A stretch of 64,000 bases of DNA from Cesiribacteraceae bacterium YIM B00369. GTDB taxonomy: Bacteria; Bacteroidota; Bacteroidia; Cytophagales; Cyclobacteriaceae. The translations under genes were made by a program, and so were the position numbers. The DNA lies in assembly GCA_017948555.1 (NCBI GenBank), contig JAFMYY010000005.1:124001-188000 (forward strand). The letters run 5' to 3'. Positions 55,361-64,000 of this stretch are shown in pieces (the stretch's first letter is position 1; each line of letters starts with the position of its first letter). The notes beneath the pieces are model-generated. The model did no database searches and had not been told where the DNA came from. It saw only the letters and a list, made by a program, of their open reading frames with translations.

Positions 55361-56353
55361 ATGGGGAAATACATTTACAACTCCAGCCTTCCGTTTGTAA
55401 AAAACAATTACAATGGGAACCGTACCGTAAAAGACAGGTTCACAAATTATCCTTTTGTGGACCCGGATCCGTCGTTCAAAAAGGTTCTTCAATGGAAGCT
55501 GGGCAACAATCCACAAAAAGCACAAAAAAAGTCCGATAGTTTTAAGCTGGATGTAGAGTTCATGCCTTCCTTACCATCCGGCAGTGATAATTATATGATC
55601 TGGCTTGGCCACGCATCCTTTTTGATTAGTTATGAAGGTGTTAAAATTATTACCGACCCTATTTTCGGAAGTCTCCCGCTTATAAAAAGGCAGGCAGCTT
55701 TTCCGCTTCCGGTCGAGGAATTAAAAGGGATTGACTACATTCTTATTTCCCATACTCACCGCGATCATTTTGATAAAAAATCCCTGAAAAAGCTTCTGGA
55801 ACTTAACCCTAAAGCAGAAATTTTAGGACCTCTCCGGATGGAGGGCCTTGTAAGGGAATTCAATGAAGATGTAAAAGTCCAGGAAGCCGGCTGGTATCAG
55901 AAGTACGATACCAGGAAGGAAATTAAATTATCATTTCTGCCTGCTGTACACTGGCATCGCCGCAATCTTTTTGATTTTAACAAAATCCTGTGGGGAAGCT
56001 TTCTTATTTCGGGCGGCGCAAAAAAAATATATTTTGCAGGAGACTCCGGTTACGATCGTCATTTTCAGGAAATCCATGATGCCGTTGGCGAAATTGATTA
56101 TTGCCTGATGCCGGTAGGTGCCTACAAGCCTATGGAAATAATGAAGGCTTCACATATGTCGCCGGAAGAAGCTGTAAAGGCCTTCCATATTCTGCAGGGT
56201 AAAAGTTTCATTCCAATGCATTATGGCACCTTCGACCTTTCTGATGAACCATTGGGAGAACCTGTGGAACGGCTGAGGCAACTGGATGAGAAAAAGGGAA
56301 TTAAAGGAAAACTCCATATCGTAAAGCCAGGGGAAGTTTTTCCGTTGCAGTAA
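55361..56353 (+). CDS. MBL-fold hydrolase, NAPE-PLD/UlaG-like
   Basis: 330 residues. The metal site is ISHTHRDHFDKK (H131, H133, D135, H136), with WLGHASFLI before it, the diagnostic 'GH-x-S' strand of the NAPE-PLD/UlaG group, and YFAGDSGYDRHFQE and PMHYGTF supplying the later ligands. NAPE-PLD-type enzymes cleave N-acyl phosphatidylethanolamines; UlaG-type are lactonases. The substrate cannot be assigned from sequence alone. No signal peptide, so it is cytoplasmic or peripherally membrane-bound. Its own terminator follows. Confidence 0.88.
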   Translation: MGKYIYNSSLPFVKNNYNGNRTVKDRFTNYPFVDPDPSFKKVLQWKLGNNPQKAQKKSDSFKLDVEFMPSLPSGSDNYMIWLGHASFLISYEGVKIITDPIFGSLPLIKRQAAFPLPVEELKGIDYILISHTHRDHFDKKSLKKLLELNPKAEILGPLRMEGLVREFNEDVKVQEAGWYQKYDTRKEIKLSFLPAVHWHRRNLFDFNKILWGSFLISGGAKKIYFAGDSGYDRHFQEIHDAVGEIDYCLMPVGAYKPMEIMKASHMSPEEAVKAFHILQGKSFIPMHYGTFDLSDEPLGEPVERLRQLDEKKGIKGKLHIVKPGEVFPLQ

Positions 56354-56385
56354 AACAGAAAAAGGACTTACATGAGAGCTGATAC

Positions 56386-56419
56386 ACCAGAGGCCGCTAA
56401 AGCAGCCCCTGGTTTTTTT
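56386..56419 (+). terminator. intrinsic terminator of the NAPE-PLD-like gene
   Basis: An imperfect 12-13-bp stem (56386-56398 with 56401-56413, two mismatches) leading into seven T, about 33 nt after the stop. Confidence 0.7.
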
Positions 56420-56492
56420 GCTAAATATATTAGCAATAATAAGCTGTAGTTAAAGTAGTGCCTCCGGACTGTTTTTCCCTTTGCCCTTTTTT

Positions 56493-57731
56493 TTAATTTC
56501 GCAGGATTACTTCGGCTGCGAAGGCACCCGATCGCATTGCACCGTTGATAGAGCCGTTCAGCAAATGGTCTCCACACATATACAAGCCTTTCCTGATGCA
56601 AATACTGCTTTCGGCTATCTGGTGCTGAACATGCTGTTGCTCAGGAAGAGCATATCTTATTTTATAGGTTTTAATGTGATGCCAATCCTGCGCCTGCGGA
56701 AAGTAAGGACTTAATTCCCCTTTTACTTTTTGAATTGCTGCCTGGGTATTTTCTTCTGTTATTCCATTAATAGAAGCAGAAATTAAACTCTTTTTAGCAG
56801 GTGCGTAAGCTTTACTGGTTTCACTTAATACAGCGAGATTATTTACGTAACTGCCTTTGTTACTATTCAATACTAAAAAATTTCCCCGTACAGGAGGTTT
56901 ATCAGCCCAAAAGTACATATTGGTGGTTCCATGGCAGGAATACTTTACCTCCGGCAAATAATCCTTCAGTAAACCACAACTCTCGGTAGCTACCAGTATA
57001 TGTTTAGCCTGCAGCTGATCTCCGTTAGCAAGTATAACTGAATTCTCTTTAATTTCCTTTACCCTGTTATTATAGCGGATGGTGCCTTTTTTTAACTGAT
57101 CGGCCAGCTGCAATGGAATCTCCCGCATGCCCAGTTCAGGAACCGCGGCATAACCTTCGGTAAACATTTTAAAAACGAAATGGAACATTCTGGAAGAGGT
57201 GTTCAGCTCATTCTCAAGAAATATTCCTCCGAGAAAGGGCTGAAAAAAATTTTCAATCATTTTCTGGCTAAACCCGTATTCACGGGTAAGGGCCTCCATG
57301 GTTGTTTTTTCCTTTTCCTTAAATATCCCGACTATTTTTTTTTCCTTCAGTTTATTTTGAAGCAGGAGAAGTTTAAGCTTATCATTCAGAGAGCCTACAG
57401 GAGAAAATAAGGTCGGTAAAAGTAAAGAAGAGCAGCGGAAAGGATCCGCCACCTTAAATTTCTTTCCATCCCTGAGCATAAGAGCACCCGGTATAAAGCG
57501 CTGCAGGCGAAGTTTTTTATAATCCAGGTATTTTTTAGTTTCAGGGTACTCTGTCAGGAGCACCTGGAAACCTTTATCCAGAATAAACCCATCAACTTCT
57601 TCAGAGCTTATGCGTCCCCCGGGGACTTCGGTTGCTTCCAGTACCATTACTTTTTTTCCGGCTTTCTGCAGCTCCAGGGCAGCTGTCAGCCCTGAAATTC
57701 CGGCTCCTATAATTATTACATCAGTTGGCAT
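56493..57731 (-). CDS. FAD-dependent amine-oxidase-type protein
   Basis: 412 residues. The FAD-binding motif is VIIGAGISGLTAALELQKAG (6-25), followed by the amine-oxidase GGR motif (PGGRISS). The C-terminal FAD contact is GLYMCGDHLLNGSINGAMRS (about 383-402). It resembles protoporphyrinogen-oxidase- or phytoene-desaturase-like oxidases; the size is right but no substrate-defining residue is recognised. It is encoded 42 nt after the CvfB-type gene on the same strand, so the two may be cotranscribed. Confidence 0.88.
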   Translation of the reverse strand: MPTDVIIIGAGISGLTAALELQKAGKKVMVLEATEVPGGRISSEEVDGFILDKGFQVLLTEYPETKKYLDYKKLRLQRFIPGALMLRDGKKFKVADPFRCSSLLLPTLFSPVGSLNDKLKLLLLQNKLKEKKIVGIFKEKEKTTMEALTREYGFSQKMIENFFQPFLGGIFLENELNTSSRMFHFVFKMFTEGYAAVPELGMREIPLQLADQLKKGTIRYNNRVKEIKENSVILANGDQLQAKHILVATESCGLLKDYLPEVKYSCHGTTNMYFWADKPPVRGNFLVLNSNKGSYVNNLAVLSETSKAYAPAKKSLISASINGITEENTQAAIQKVKGELSPYFPQAQDWHHIKTYKIRYALPEQQHVQHQIAESSICIRKGLYMCGDHLLNGSINGAMRSGAFAAEVILRN

Positions 57732-57773
57732 AGTTTAATAAGGTTTGTTCCGGGAAAAAGTTTGGGCAGATGC

Positions 57774-58601
57774 TTACAACTGACGGATTTCGTAATCAGA
57801 AACAGTTATTTTCCTGTCTTTATATAAAATACCGATGGCCCTTTTATAGCTTTTCTTGCTCATATTTAAACCTGTATATATATCATCTGCATGGCTTTTA
57901 TCGCCTAAAGCTAATACACCACCGTTTTCCTGCAGTTTCTCCCATACCCTTTCCACATCTGTCTGCATTCCCTCTTTTCCGAATGGTTTCAGGTTTACGT
58001 CCAGCTTTCCATCTTCCCGAACCTTCCTTATATAGCCCTTCCTGCTTTCTCCTGCTGTCAGATCTTCAAAAACCTCATCCTGGTAAAGCAAGCCACTATA
58101 TTTAGAGTCCACAATTACCTGATAACCTAACGGACTTTTGTGGTATACCAAAAGTTCCACTTCCTGCCCCGGCTTAAGCTCTTCAGGAGCCGGTTTAAGA
58201 AATGCGCCTAACTTACCTACCCCAATCAGTCTGTTTGTTTTATAATCGAGTGCAATTCTTACCACTACTTTTTCGCCTGGTTTTACAGGCCTTACCTGCT
58301 CGTTCTTTGGCAACAGAAGGTCCTTTTCCAATCCCCAGTTAAGAAATGCCCCAAAAGGAGCAACCTCCTTTACTTCCAGGGCCGCAAATTCACCTGAAAT
58401 TGCGGCTGGTTTCATGGTTGTGGCAATAGGCCGGTCTTCAGAATCTGTATACACAAACACTTCAATTTCCTGCCCCGGCTCAGCACCGGCAGGCAGCCAT
58501 TTACCGGGTATCAAAATTTCTTCTTCCCCGGATTTTAAATAAGCTCCAAAATCCACCATTCTGCTTATTTCAAGAGTGTTGTATTCCCCGATTCTGATCA
58601 T
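57774..58601 (-). CDS. CvfB-like S1 RNA-binding protein
   Basis: 275 residues with the CvfB/YitL architecture. S1-type domains lie at about 1-65 (MVDFGAYLKSGEEEILIPGK), 70-140 (VAPFGAFLNWGLEKDLLLPK) and 150-210 (LGYQVIVDSKYSGLLYQDEV), then a C-terminal winged helix (about 215-275: ALGDKSHADDIYTGLNMSKK, IGILYKDRKITVS). It binds single-stranded RNA, probably to regulate gene expression. CvfB proteins affect virulence factors in Gram-positive bacteria; the role in Bacteroidota is not defined. Confidence 0.93.
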   Translation of the reverse strand: MIRIGEYNTLEISRMVDFGAYLKSGEEEILIPGKWLPAGAEPGQEIEVFVYTDSEDRPIATTMKPAAISGEFAALEVKEVAPFGAFLNWGLEKDLLLPKNEQVRPVKPGEKVVVRIALDYKTNRLIGVGKLGAFLKPAPEELKPGQEVELLVYHKSPLGYQVIVDSKYSGLLYQDEVFEDLTAGESRKGYIRKVREDGKLDVNLKPFGKEGMQTDVERVWEKLQENGGVLALGDKSHADDIYTGLNMSKKSYKRAIGILYKDRKITVSDYEIRQL

Positions 58602-58876
58602 AATATAAATTTCTTTTTTCTTAATCCTGCAAATATCGAGATAAAGCCTGTAAATGTTAGCAGCCTTAAGGATAATTTATAACTTTATAAAAGTTTGTTT
58701 AAACTTTTCCTCCGGATGCAAAAAGTGCCGTTTTTTCTTTTTGCCTGCACCATTAAACAACACAAAGGCAGGGCTGTTATGCTGTTTACAGGCGCAGGCA
58801 GTATCAATTTTAATATACCTTTCTGTCCGAAGGAAAAATTTAAGGAAATAAAAGACTGAAATTTAAATTTTTTCCC

Positions 58877-59767
58877 ATGCAACAAATAGCAGTTATTGGC
58901 TCCGGTACAATGGGCAACGGAATTGCGCATGTTTTTGCCCAATACGGCCACCATGTTTCTCTGATTGATATTAATTCCGGATCATTGGAAAAAGCCTTAA
59001 GTACCATCAGCAAAAACCTTGAACGCCAGCTCGCTAAAGGCCTTATCGACGAAAACACTAAAGCGCAGGCACTTGCTAATATTACAACATACACTAACAT
59101 AGAAGAAGGGGTAAAAAACGCTGAGCTGGCAGTGGAAGCAGCTTCAGAAAATGTTGAGCTTAAGCTGAATATTTTCCGGCAGCTGGACCAGTTGTGCGGG
59201 CAGGATACCATTCTGGCCACCAATACTTCCTCCATTTCAATTACCAGGATTGCTGCTGTTACCAGCCGTCCTCAAAAAGTAATAGGAATGCATTTTATGA
59301 ACCCTGTGCCGGTAATGAAATTAGTGGAGGTCATCAGAGGTTATTCCACTTCGGATGAAGTAACAGAAAAAATAATGAGCCTTGCCGGGAAACTTGATAA
59401 AGAACCTGTGGAGGTAAATGACTACCCGGGCTTTTCAGCTAACCGTATCCTGATGCCTATGATCAACGAAGCTGTCTATTGTATATTTGAAGGCGTTGCC
59501 GGAGTGGAAGAAACAGATACCGTTATGAAGCTGGGCATGGCCCACCCTATGGGGCCCCTGCAGCTGGCAGATTTTATCGGGCTTGATGTTTGCCTTTCAA
59601 TTTTAAGGGTTTTACAGGAAGGCTTTGGTAATCCGAAATATGCTCCCTGCCCGCTGCTGATCAATATGGTTACTGCCGGCCACCTGGGGGTAAAATCCGG
59701 TAAAGGATTTTACGATTACAGTCACGGAGGCAAAGAGCTGATTGTAGCAGAAACCTTCAGAAAGTAA
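58877..59767 (+). CDS. 3-hydroxybutyryl-CoA dehydrogenase
   Basis: 296 residues, slightly larger than typical (about 282-290). It oxidises or reduces the 3-hydroxy group of short-chain acyl-CoA with NAD(H). The Rossmann motif is VIGSGTMGNGIAHVFAQYG (5-23); ATNTSSISIT is conserved; H138 in GMHFMNPVPVMKLVEVI is the catalytic His region; HPMGPLQLADFIGLDV is the C-terminal dimerisation signature. A stand-alone gene, not in a butyrate operon here, so it may serve fatty-acid breakdown or PHB-like metabolism. Confidence 0.93.
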   Translation: MQQIAVIGSGTMGNGIAHVFAQYGHHVSLIDINSGSLEKALSTISKNLERQLAKGLIDENTKAQALANITTYTNIEEGVKNAELAVEAASENVELKLNIFRQLDQLCGQDTILATNTSSISITRIAAVTSRPQKVIGMHFMNPVPVMKLVEVIRGYSTSDEVTEKIMSLAGKLDKEPVEVNDYPGFSANRILMPMINEAVYCIFEGVAGVEETDTVMKLGMAHPMGPLQLADFIGLDVCLSILRVLQEGFGNPKYAPCPLLINMVTAGHLGVKSGKGFYDYSHGGKELIVAETFRK

Positions 59768-59812
59768 AGAAGTATGCCTGTTGCCTGATTTTATTGACCA
59801 TGGCCGGGAATC

Positions 59813-61042
59813 TTACAGGCTCCCGGCTATTGCTGTACCGGTAAGCCAGCCGGTAGTCCAGGCATTCTGGAAATTAAAACCTCCTGTAATTCCGTCAACA
59901 TTAAGCAGTTCACCGGCAAAATAAAGTCCGGGACGGATACGGCTTTCAAGTTCCGGAAGTTTTAACTCCTGCAGGGGAATGCCACCGCAGGTAACAAATT
60001 CTTCCTTAAATGTGGTTTTACCTTTTACTTCATGCCGGTCCCTGAACAAGCCTTCTATCAGCTTGTTAAGATTTTTTTTACTTAGCTCAGCCCATCGCTG
60101 CCCTTCGGGTATTTCTGCTTTTAAGCACAAATAATGCCATAGCCTTTGTGGAATTTCATACAAAGGGTATCCATGCAATTGCCTTTTAGGGTGAGTCAGC
60201 TGGTAGGAGAGCAAATGCTGCCGCAGCACTTCTTCCTGCGGCTCCTGCACCCAGCGGATTTGTATGGTAAACTGATAATCCTGACTGTGGACCCAGTCCG
60301 CGCCAAAAGCAGATAATTTTAAAACTGCCGGACCGCTGAATCCCCAGTGGGTAATTAAAACCGGGCCTTCATACTGTAGTTTTGTGCCCTCAATCTTTAC
60401 CAGCCCCTGCGGTACACTAATTCCTGCCAGCTGCCGGATGGAATTTTCAGGGCTGTTAAAAGTAAAAAGTGACGGCACAGGCGGAATGATTGAATGCCCT
60501 GTATCCTGCAGCCAGTGGTAAGCCTCCGCTTTTGCATAGCCTCCCGTAGCCAGGAGCACCCGTTCAGCATGTATTACTTCCCCTTTTAAAGAACGGAGAA
60601 GGAACCCTCTCCCGGTATTTTCCAGCTTGCTGACCCCAAAATTGGTAACAAGCTGCACATTCAGGCGCCGGGCTTCTTCTAAAAAGCAATCGATAATTGT
60701 TTGGGAGGAGTTGCTGACCGGAAACATCCGTCCATCCCCTTCCACTTTAAGCTCAATACCTCTTTCTTTAAACCAGGCAATGGTGTCTTCAACTTTGAAA
60801 GCACCAAAAAGCTTTTTCAGGCTGTTACCACCTCTGGGGTAATTACGGATCAGCCCGGAGGTGTGTAAGCAGTCATGGGTAACATTGCACCGGCCTCCCC
60901 CGCTGACTTTTACTTTACTGAGGAACTTTCCTGTTTTTTCAAGAATCACAATACGGGAACCGGGCCTGCATTCTGCTGCACGTAAAGCAGCAAAAAAACC
61001 GGCTGCCCCTCCTCCTGCTATGGCTATATCGAAGCTTTTCAA
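59813..61042 (-). CDS. HI0933/YhiN-family FAD flavoprotein
   Basis: 409 residues. It begins with the FAD-binding IAGGGAAGFFAALRAAECRP (8-27) and has SGGRCNVTHD (about 48-57), the hallmark of the HI0933/YhiN family, plus a C-terminal FAGELLNVDGITGGFNFQNA block (about 370-390). The insertion domain (about 190-330) lies between the two halves. The family has no firmly established function; it is common in bacteria and may be a tRNA or redox-linked flavoprotein. Confidence 0.9.
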   Translation of the reverse strand: MKSFDIAIAGGGAAGFFAALRAAECRPGSRIVILEKTGKFLSKVKVSGGGRCNVTHDCLHTSGLIRNYPRGGNSLKKLFGAFKVEDTIAWFKERGIELKVEGDGRMFPVSNSSQTIIDCFLEEARRLNVQLVTNFGVSKLENTGRGFLLRSLKGEVIHAERVLLATGGYAKAEAYHWLQDTGHSIIPPVPSLFTFNSPENSIRQLAGISVPQGLVKIEGTKLQYEGPVLITHWGFSGPAVLKLSAFGADWVHSQDYQFTIQIRWVQEPQEEVLRQHLLSYQLTHPKRQLHGYPLYEIPQRLWHYLCLKAEIPEGQRWAELSKKNLNKLIEGLFRDRHEVKGKTTFKEEFVTCGGIPLQELKLPELESRIRPGLYFAGELLNVDGITGGFNFQNAWTTGWLTGTAIAGSL

Positions 61043-61122
61043 GGTATTTATGCTGCTGTAAGTTTAGTTATTCTTAATTTTGCAGCACAAAAATACACGC
61101 TTTAGCGCTGGAAACTAAACGT

Positions 61123-62019
61123 ATGGCATTAAAAAAGGGTAAGAACCGTTATTCGGGTATAATATATTTAATACTTTCAGTATTCATTATTCTGGTAATC
61201 CTTGTTATACTTTATAATTTGTATTACCACCTTAACCCTAATCCCGAAAGTAAAAGGCCGGAAGCCGTTGCAAAAAACAGAGCAGATGCACTTAAGCAAC
61301 TGGAAAACCTGCGTAAGCGAAAAGACTTTGCATGGCCACTTGCTTCCGGAGCCTTTGAGGAGTTAATTTTAACTGAACACTCAGCTTACAGTCTCGGCTA
61401 CAGCGAAGATCATGAGCAGGCAGCATGGGTAGCTTACCTCATTACCCGGGAACATACCAGGAACCAGCACGAAAGAAGAAACAATTTCAGAGCAGATCCT
61501 TCCATTGCTACCGGCTCTGCCTCCCCTGCTGATTATTCCGGCAGTGGTTATGACCGTGGTCACCTGGCCCCGGCAGCTGATTTCGATTTCAGCAGAAAAG
61601 CCCTGAGCGAGACTTTTTACATGTCCAACATAAGTCCTCAGAAACCTGAGCTCAACCGCGGGAAATGGAAGGAGCTGGAAGACCAGGTAAGAAGCTGGGC
61701 TACGGAATATGACAGCCTTTGGGTCGTAACCGGACCTGTACTGGAAAAAGGATTGAAAAAAATCGGAACAAACAGGGTGAGCGTTCCAAAATATTTTTAT
61801 AAAATTATACTGGATCCCGGGCGCCCTGCCGTTAAAATGATAGGGTTTATCATGCCCAACAGCAAAAACACCAAATCTCTGGAATATTATGCAGTACCGG
61901 TTGATAGTATTGAAATTTTAAGCCGGCTGGATTTTTTTCCACAATTGCCCGACCTTCTGGAAGATTCCCTGGAAAAAAGCGTTGATACAGAAGCCTGGTT
62001 TACCACTGAAAAGAAATGA
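61123..62019 (+). CDS. membrane-anchored DNA/RNA non-specific endonuclease (DRGH family)
   Basis: 298 residues. An N-terminal helix (about 12-34, IIYLILSVFIILVILVIL) anchors the protein with the catalytic domain outside the cytoplasm. The NUC1/Serratia-type active site is YDRGHLAPAADF (D144-H147, with catalytic H147), followed by MSNISPQKPELNRGKW (metal Asn at N169, N178 conserved). It hydrolyses DNA and RNA with Mg. The ATGA stop/start overlap with the zinc-finger gene at 62016 makes a tight two-gene unit. Possible roles are periplasmic nucleic-acid salvage or defence. Confidence 0.9.
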   Translation: MALKKGKNRYSGIIYLILSVFIILVILVILYNLYYHLNPNPESKRPEAVAKNRADALKQLENLRKRKDFAWPLASGAFEELILTEHSAYSLGYSEDHEQAAWVAYLITREHTRNQHERRNNFRADPSIATGSASPADYSGSGYDRGHLAPAADFDFSRKALSETFYMSNISPQKPELNRGKWKELEDQVRSWATEYDSLWVVTGPVLEKGLKKIGTNRVSVPKYFYKIILDPGRPAVKMIGFIMPNSKNTKSLEYYAVPVDSIEILSRLDFFPQLPDLLEDSLEKSVDTEAWFTTEKK

Positions 62020-62723
62020 AAAAGTTTGTTATAAGATTTTTATTAATCAGTACTTTCTGTCTCTGTCTGGCGCATGTTGGCATCGGGCAAACAGCTGCAG
62101 GCAAAACAGGTTCGGATCCACGTGAACTTTTAATAAAAGCCAAAGAACAAATGGCTGCAGAAAATTATACAGCAGCCAACAGGAGCTTCCGGGAAATGCT
62201 GGATTCAAAAGCGGTATTGCCAACAGAGATGTGTTATTTCTTTGCCAACACCTTATATCACTTAAAACAATTTGATAACAGCCTCCGCTTCGTGGAAAAA
62301 TATGAGAGCCTGGCGGGTGCAGGTGGTGAGTATTATCACGAAAACCTTGAGTTAAAAAAACTCCTGAAAAAGGAAATGGAGCTGGCAGGGAAATGTAATT
62401 ATTGCGACAGCCAGGGATATGTTTTAACTGAATGCCATTATTGCGGAGGTGCAGGCAGTACTGAACAAACCTGTATAAAGTGCCTTGGGCATAAGGAAAT
62501 AAAATGTAAAACCTGCAGTGGAGAGGGAGTGGTAATTTTAAAAAACCATTTCGGCCAAAGAAATTATAACACCTGCCAGATATGCGAAGGCAGTGGAATT
62601 CAGGATTGTTCCTTTTGCAATGGCGAAGGTCTGATACACCGGAATTGCCAGTCCTGCATTGGAAGCGGCAGGATCCGCACTGACCAACTGTGTTCTCATC
62701 CTCAGGCAAGGCTTGAAAATTAA
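62016..62723 (+). CDS. secreted DnaJ-type zinc-finger protein
   Basis: 235 residues. Signal peptide (about 1-24, ending HVGIGQ), a short helical TPR-like segment (about 34-115: LLIKAKEQMAAENYTAANRS), then seven CxxC or CxxCxGxG-like modules from about 130 to 230 (CNYC, CHYCGGAG, CIKCLGHK, CKTCSGEG, CQICEGSG, CSFCNGEG, CQSCIGSG). This is the zinc-binding cysteine-rich region of DnaJ without the J-domain, exported to the periplasm. Such a lone, secreted zinc-ribbon protein is unusual. It overlaps the nuclease gene by 4 nt. Confidence 0.85.
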   Translation: MKKFVIRFLLISTFCLCLAHVGIGQTAAGKTGSDPRELLIKAKEQMAAENYTAANRSFREMLDSKAVLPTEMCYFFANTLYHLKQFDNSLRFVEKYESLAGAGGEYYHENLELKKLLKKEMELAGKCNYCDSQGYVLTECHYCGGAGSTEQTCIKCLGHKEIKCKTCSGEGVVILKNHFGQRNYNTCQICEGSGIQDCSFCNGEGLIHRNCQSCIGSGRIRTDQLCSHPQARLEN

Positions 62724-62963
62724 AAGGCAAACAATACGGGAGCATAATTAACGGCGGATTGCTGTTATAACAAATCAGGAATAATTCTTCTACTGAAAAC
62801 AGCATTGGCAGAAAGCTACAGGCAAAGCTTTAAGCAAGGTTCAGATATGGCCATTTTAGAATATTTTTTAAGCTGTTGAGAAATATGGAATACAAGCATG
62901 AAAAAAACAGACTTAAAGGAATCTGCTTTATGCTAATATTTTTAGCATCCTGAGTTATGGCAT

Positions 62964-63566
62964 TTATTTGCAGTATTTAGCCAGTGCTTCTGCAGCGCCG
63001 CTTGTGCCTAAACTTTTTGCCTGTCGCAGATCTTCACATGCTCCCTTATTATCTTCCTGCGAAATTTTAAGTGCTGCACGTGAAAGATACGCTTCACCCA
63101 TATCTTTTTTCTCCCTTAAGGCAGCAGCATAAAAATCCATCGCCTTCTCCACTTTCCCCAGCTGATGGTTTGCTTTTGCATTTTTATACAGCACCAGCGG
63201 ATTACCCTTTTCCGCCTCTGCAGCTAATCCATAATAATAAAGTGCATTATCAAAATTTTTCTGCTTATAATAAACATCACCTAAACTGAGCAGAAAGCGC
63301 ACATTTTTTTCATCATATTTAAGTGCATTCTTCAAATCCTGAATTGCTGCTTCCGGATTATTTAATTCATCATAAGCCCTTCCCCTGTTATAAAGCACCT
63401 GCTCATTGCGGGGATCCACCTGCAACGTTTTTGAATAAGCTTCCACCGCCTCTTCATACCTTCCGGCTTTAAAATGCTCCTCACCTTCTCCTTTTTTATT
63501 TTCAGAACAGGCTCCGGTTGCTGCTGCCAGCAAAACAATTAATAAAGCCTTTCGTATAGAAATCAT
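62964..63566 (-). CDS. TPR lipoprotein
   Basis: 200 residues from the ATG at 63566; an upstream ATG at 63629 adds 21 residues with no signal character and is rejected. Lipobox VLLAAATGAC (Cys at about 19), then four to five tetratricopeptide repeats (for example AVEAYSKTLQVDPRNEQVLY, NALYYYGLAAEAEKGNPLVL) spanning about 30-190. It is probably outer-membrane-anchored and acts as a protein-interaction scaffold. Confidence 0.88.
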   Translation of the reverse strand: MISIRKALLIVLLAAATGACSENKKGEGEEHFKAGRYEEAVEAYSKTLQVDPRNEQVLYNRGRAYDELNNPEAAIQDLKNALKYDEKNVRFLLSLGDVYYKQKNFDNALYYYGLAAEAEKGNPLVLYKNAKANHQLGKVEKAMDFYAAALREKKDMGEAYLSRAALKISQEDNKGACEDLRQAKSLGTSGAAEALAKYCK

Positions 63567-63703
63567 ATATTTTTTTCCTTTAAAATTATCCAGGCAGAAC
63601 AAATTCTGGTAAATCATCACTTCATCCACCTGAAGCTATACTTCAGGTAAACTGTTTAATTGCCTGATCCTCATACTTTTAATAAGTATCACTTAAAGCA
63701 GAA

Positions 63704-64000
63704 CTATTGGTTTGTTTTCTTGTTTTCAGGCCGATTGAACGAAGTAATTTCACAACCGGCTTTGCCAATTACCATATTTGCTTCAATTTTCAGAGGAATC
63801 TTATGTGCATCATCCGACAGCCAGATGGTTATAGCATTTTTACCGGCAAACAGTTGATTGTCCGGCATTACCGGAATAAGCTTATAAGTTTTAATCCGGC
63901 CTAAATTGGTTTTCAGCACTTCTTTTCCGGCATAAAGGATTTTAAAATCATAAAAATCATCTTCAAAAATCCCATATAAAGATATGGTGTCACCTACCTT
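63704..64000 (-). CDS. C-terminus of a DUF3108-family protein, 5' end outside window
   Basis: The frame is open through to base 64000 on the minus strand, with about 98 residues visible. The readable part matches the DUF3108 pattern: a strand ending TISLYGIFEDDFYDFKILYA, then VLKTNLGRIKTYKLIPVMPD, NAITIWLSDDAHKIPLKIEA, and MVIGKAGCEITSFNRPE near the end. DUF3108 proteins are periplasmic and of unknown function; the N-terminal signal peptide lies past the window edge. A GTG at 63919 is internal, not the start. Confidence 0.85.
   Translation of the reverse strand, partial: KVGDTISLYGIFEDDFYDFKILYAGKEVLKTNLGRIKTYKLIPVMPDNQLFAGKNAITIWLSDDAHKIPLKIEANMVIGKAGCEITSFNRPENKKTNQ

Noticed and set aside
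58779-58859. 26-codon frame just upstream of the 3-hydroxybutyryl-CoA dehydrogenase
   Set aside because: Very short, no ribosome-binding site and no recognisable content; insufficient to call.
59803-59827. GC-rich hairpin GCCGGGA/TCCCGGC after the 3-hydroxybutyryl-CoA dehydrogenase
   Set aside because: No T-run on either side and it lies partly inside the YhiN coding end, so not called as a terminator.
62047-62805. 252-codon minus-strand frame across the zinc-finger gene
   Set aside because: Mirror of the CxxC-encoding strand; the plus-strand product has a signal peptide and regular cysteine spacing, and is coupled to the nuclease gene.

Overview
The window looks like chromosome of a Cytophagales-type Bacteroidota. 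The signs are two proteins with type IX secretion (T9SS) C-terminal sorting domains plus one probable third, a SusC-like TonB-dependent receptor with a CarboxypepD-regulatory-like N-terminus, a DUF1800/DUF1501 pair, PAS-rich hybrid-style sensor kinases, ABC-F, CvfB and YhiN housekeeping genes, moderately AT-rich DNA, and start sites that mostly lack Shine-Dalgarno sequences. No rRNA, tRNA, CRISPR array, insertion sequence, integrase or phage gene was seen, so this reads as core chromosome rather than an island.

Layout. 0-7 kb: the end of an RND/MMPL exporter, several small membrane proteins, an Hsp20, a membrane-anchored kinase-like protein, an MBL hydrolase and endonuclease V. 7.4-10.8 kb: DUF1800 + DUF1501 operon. 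11-16.4 kb: PBP1A, a CBS protein and a stress cluster with two more Hsp20-type proteins, a lipoprotein and an overlooked 42-residue membrane peptide. Three genes there carry strong AGGAG(G) ribosome-binding sites. 16.4-18.3 kb: adrenodoxin-type ferredoxin, ferredoxin reductase and MarR regulator. 18.6-25.2 kb: CHASE sensor kinase, acyl-CoA desaturase, ABC-F protein and a membrane protein. 25.3-28.3 kb: nucleotidyltransferase + phosphoesterase operon, a 56-residue hydrophilic protein and an SDR. 28.4-34.9 kb: two two-component systems and a small secreted protein. 35-42.8 kb: TonB receptor with rpe, subtilisin-like T9SS protease, lipoprotein, mnmA, a small acidic protein and a thioredoxin. 43-45 kb: a degenerate TrpF-like protein and a GT39-type glycosyltransferase.

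45.1-54.8 kb holds the most system-like block, eight minus-strand genes: 1010-residue TPR protein, outer-membrane barrel, SPOR protein, TolQ/ExbB, TolR/ExbD, TonB/TolA-like protein, folC and trmB. The parts resemble a Tol-Pal-like energised trans-envelope machine with the OmpA-like/TolB parts replaced by a TPR protein and a barrel. 55.3-64 kb: NAPE-PLD-like MBL hydrolase, FAD amine oxidase, CvfB, 3-hydroxybutyryl-CoA dehydrogenase, YhiN flavoprotein, a membrane-anchored DRGH nuclease overlapping a secreted CxxCxGxG zinc-finger protein, a TPR lipoprotein and the C-terminus of a DUF3108 protein.

All functional calls come from motifs and family knowledge read by eye; no database search was run. 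Residue positions given without a specific catalytic residue are approximate.
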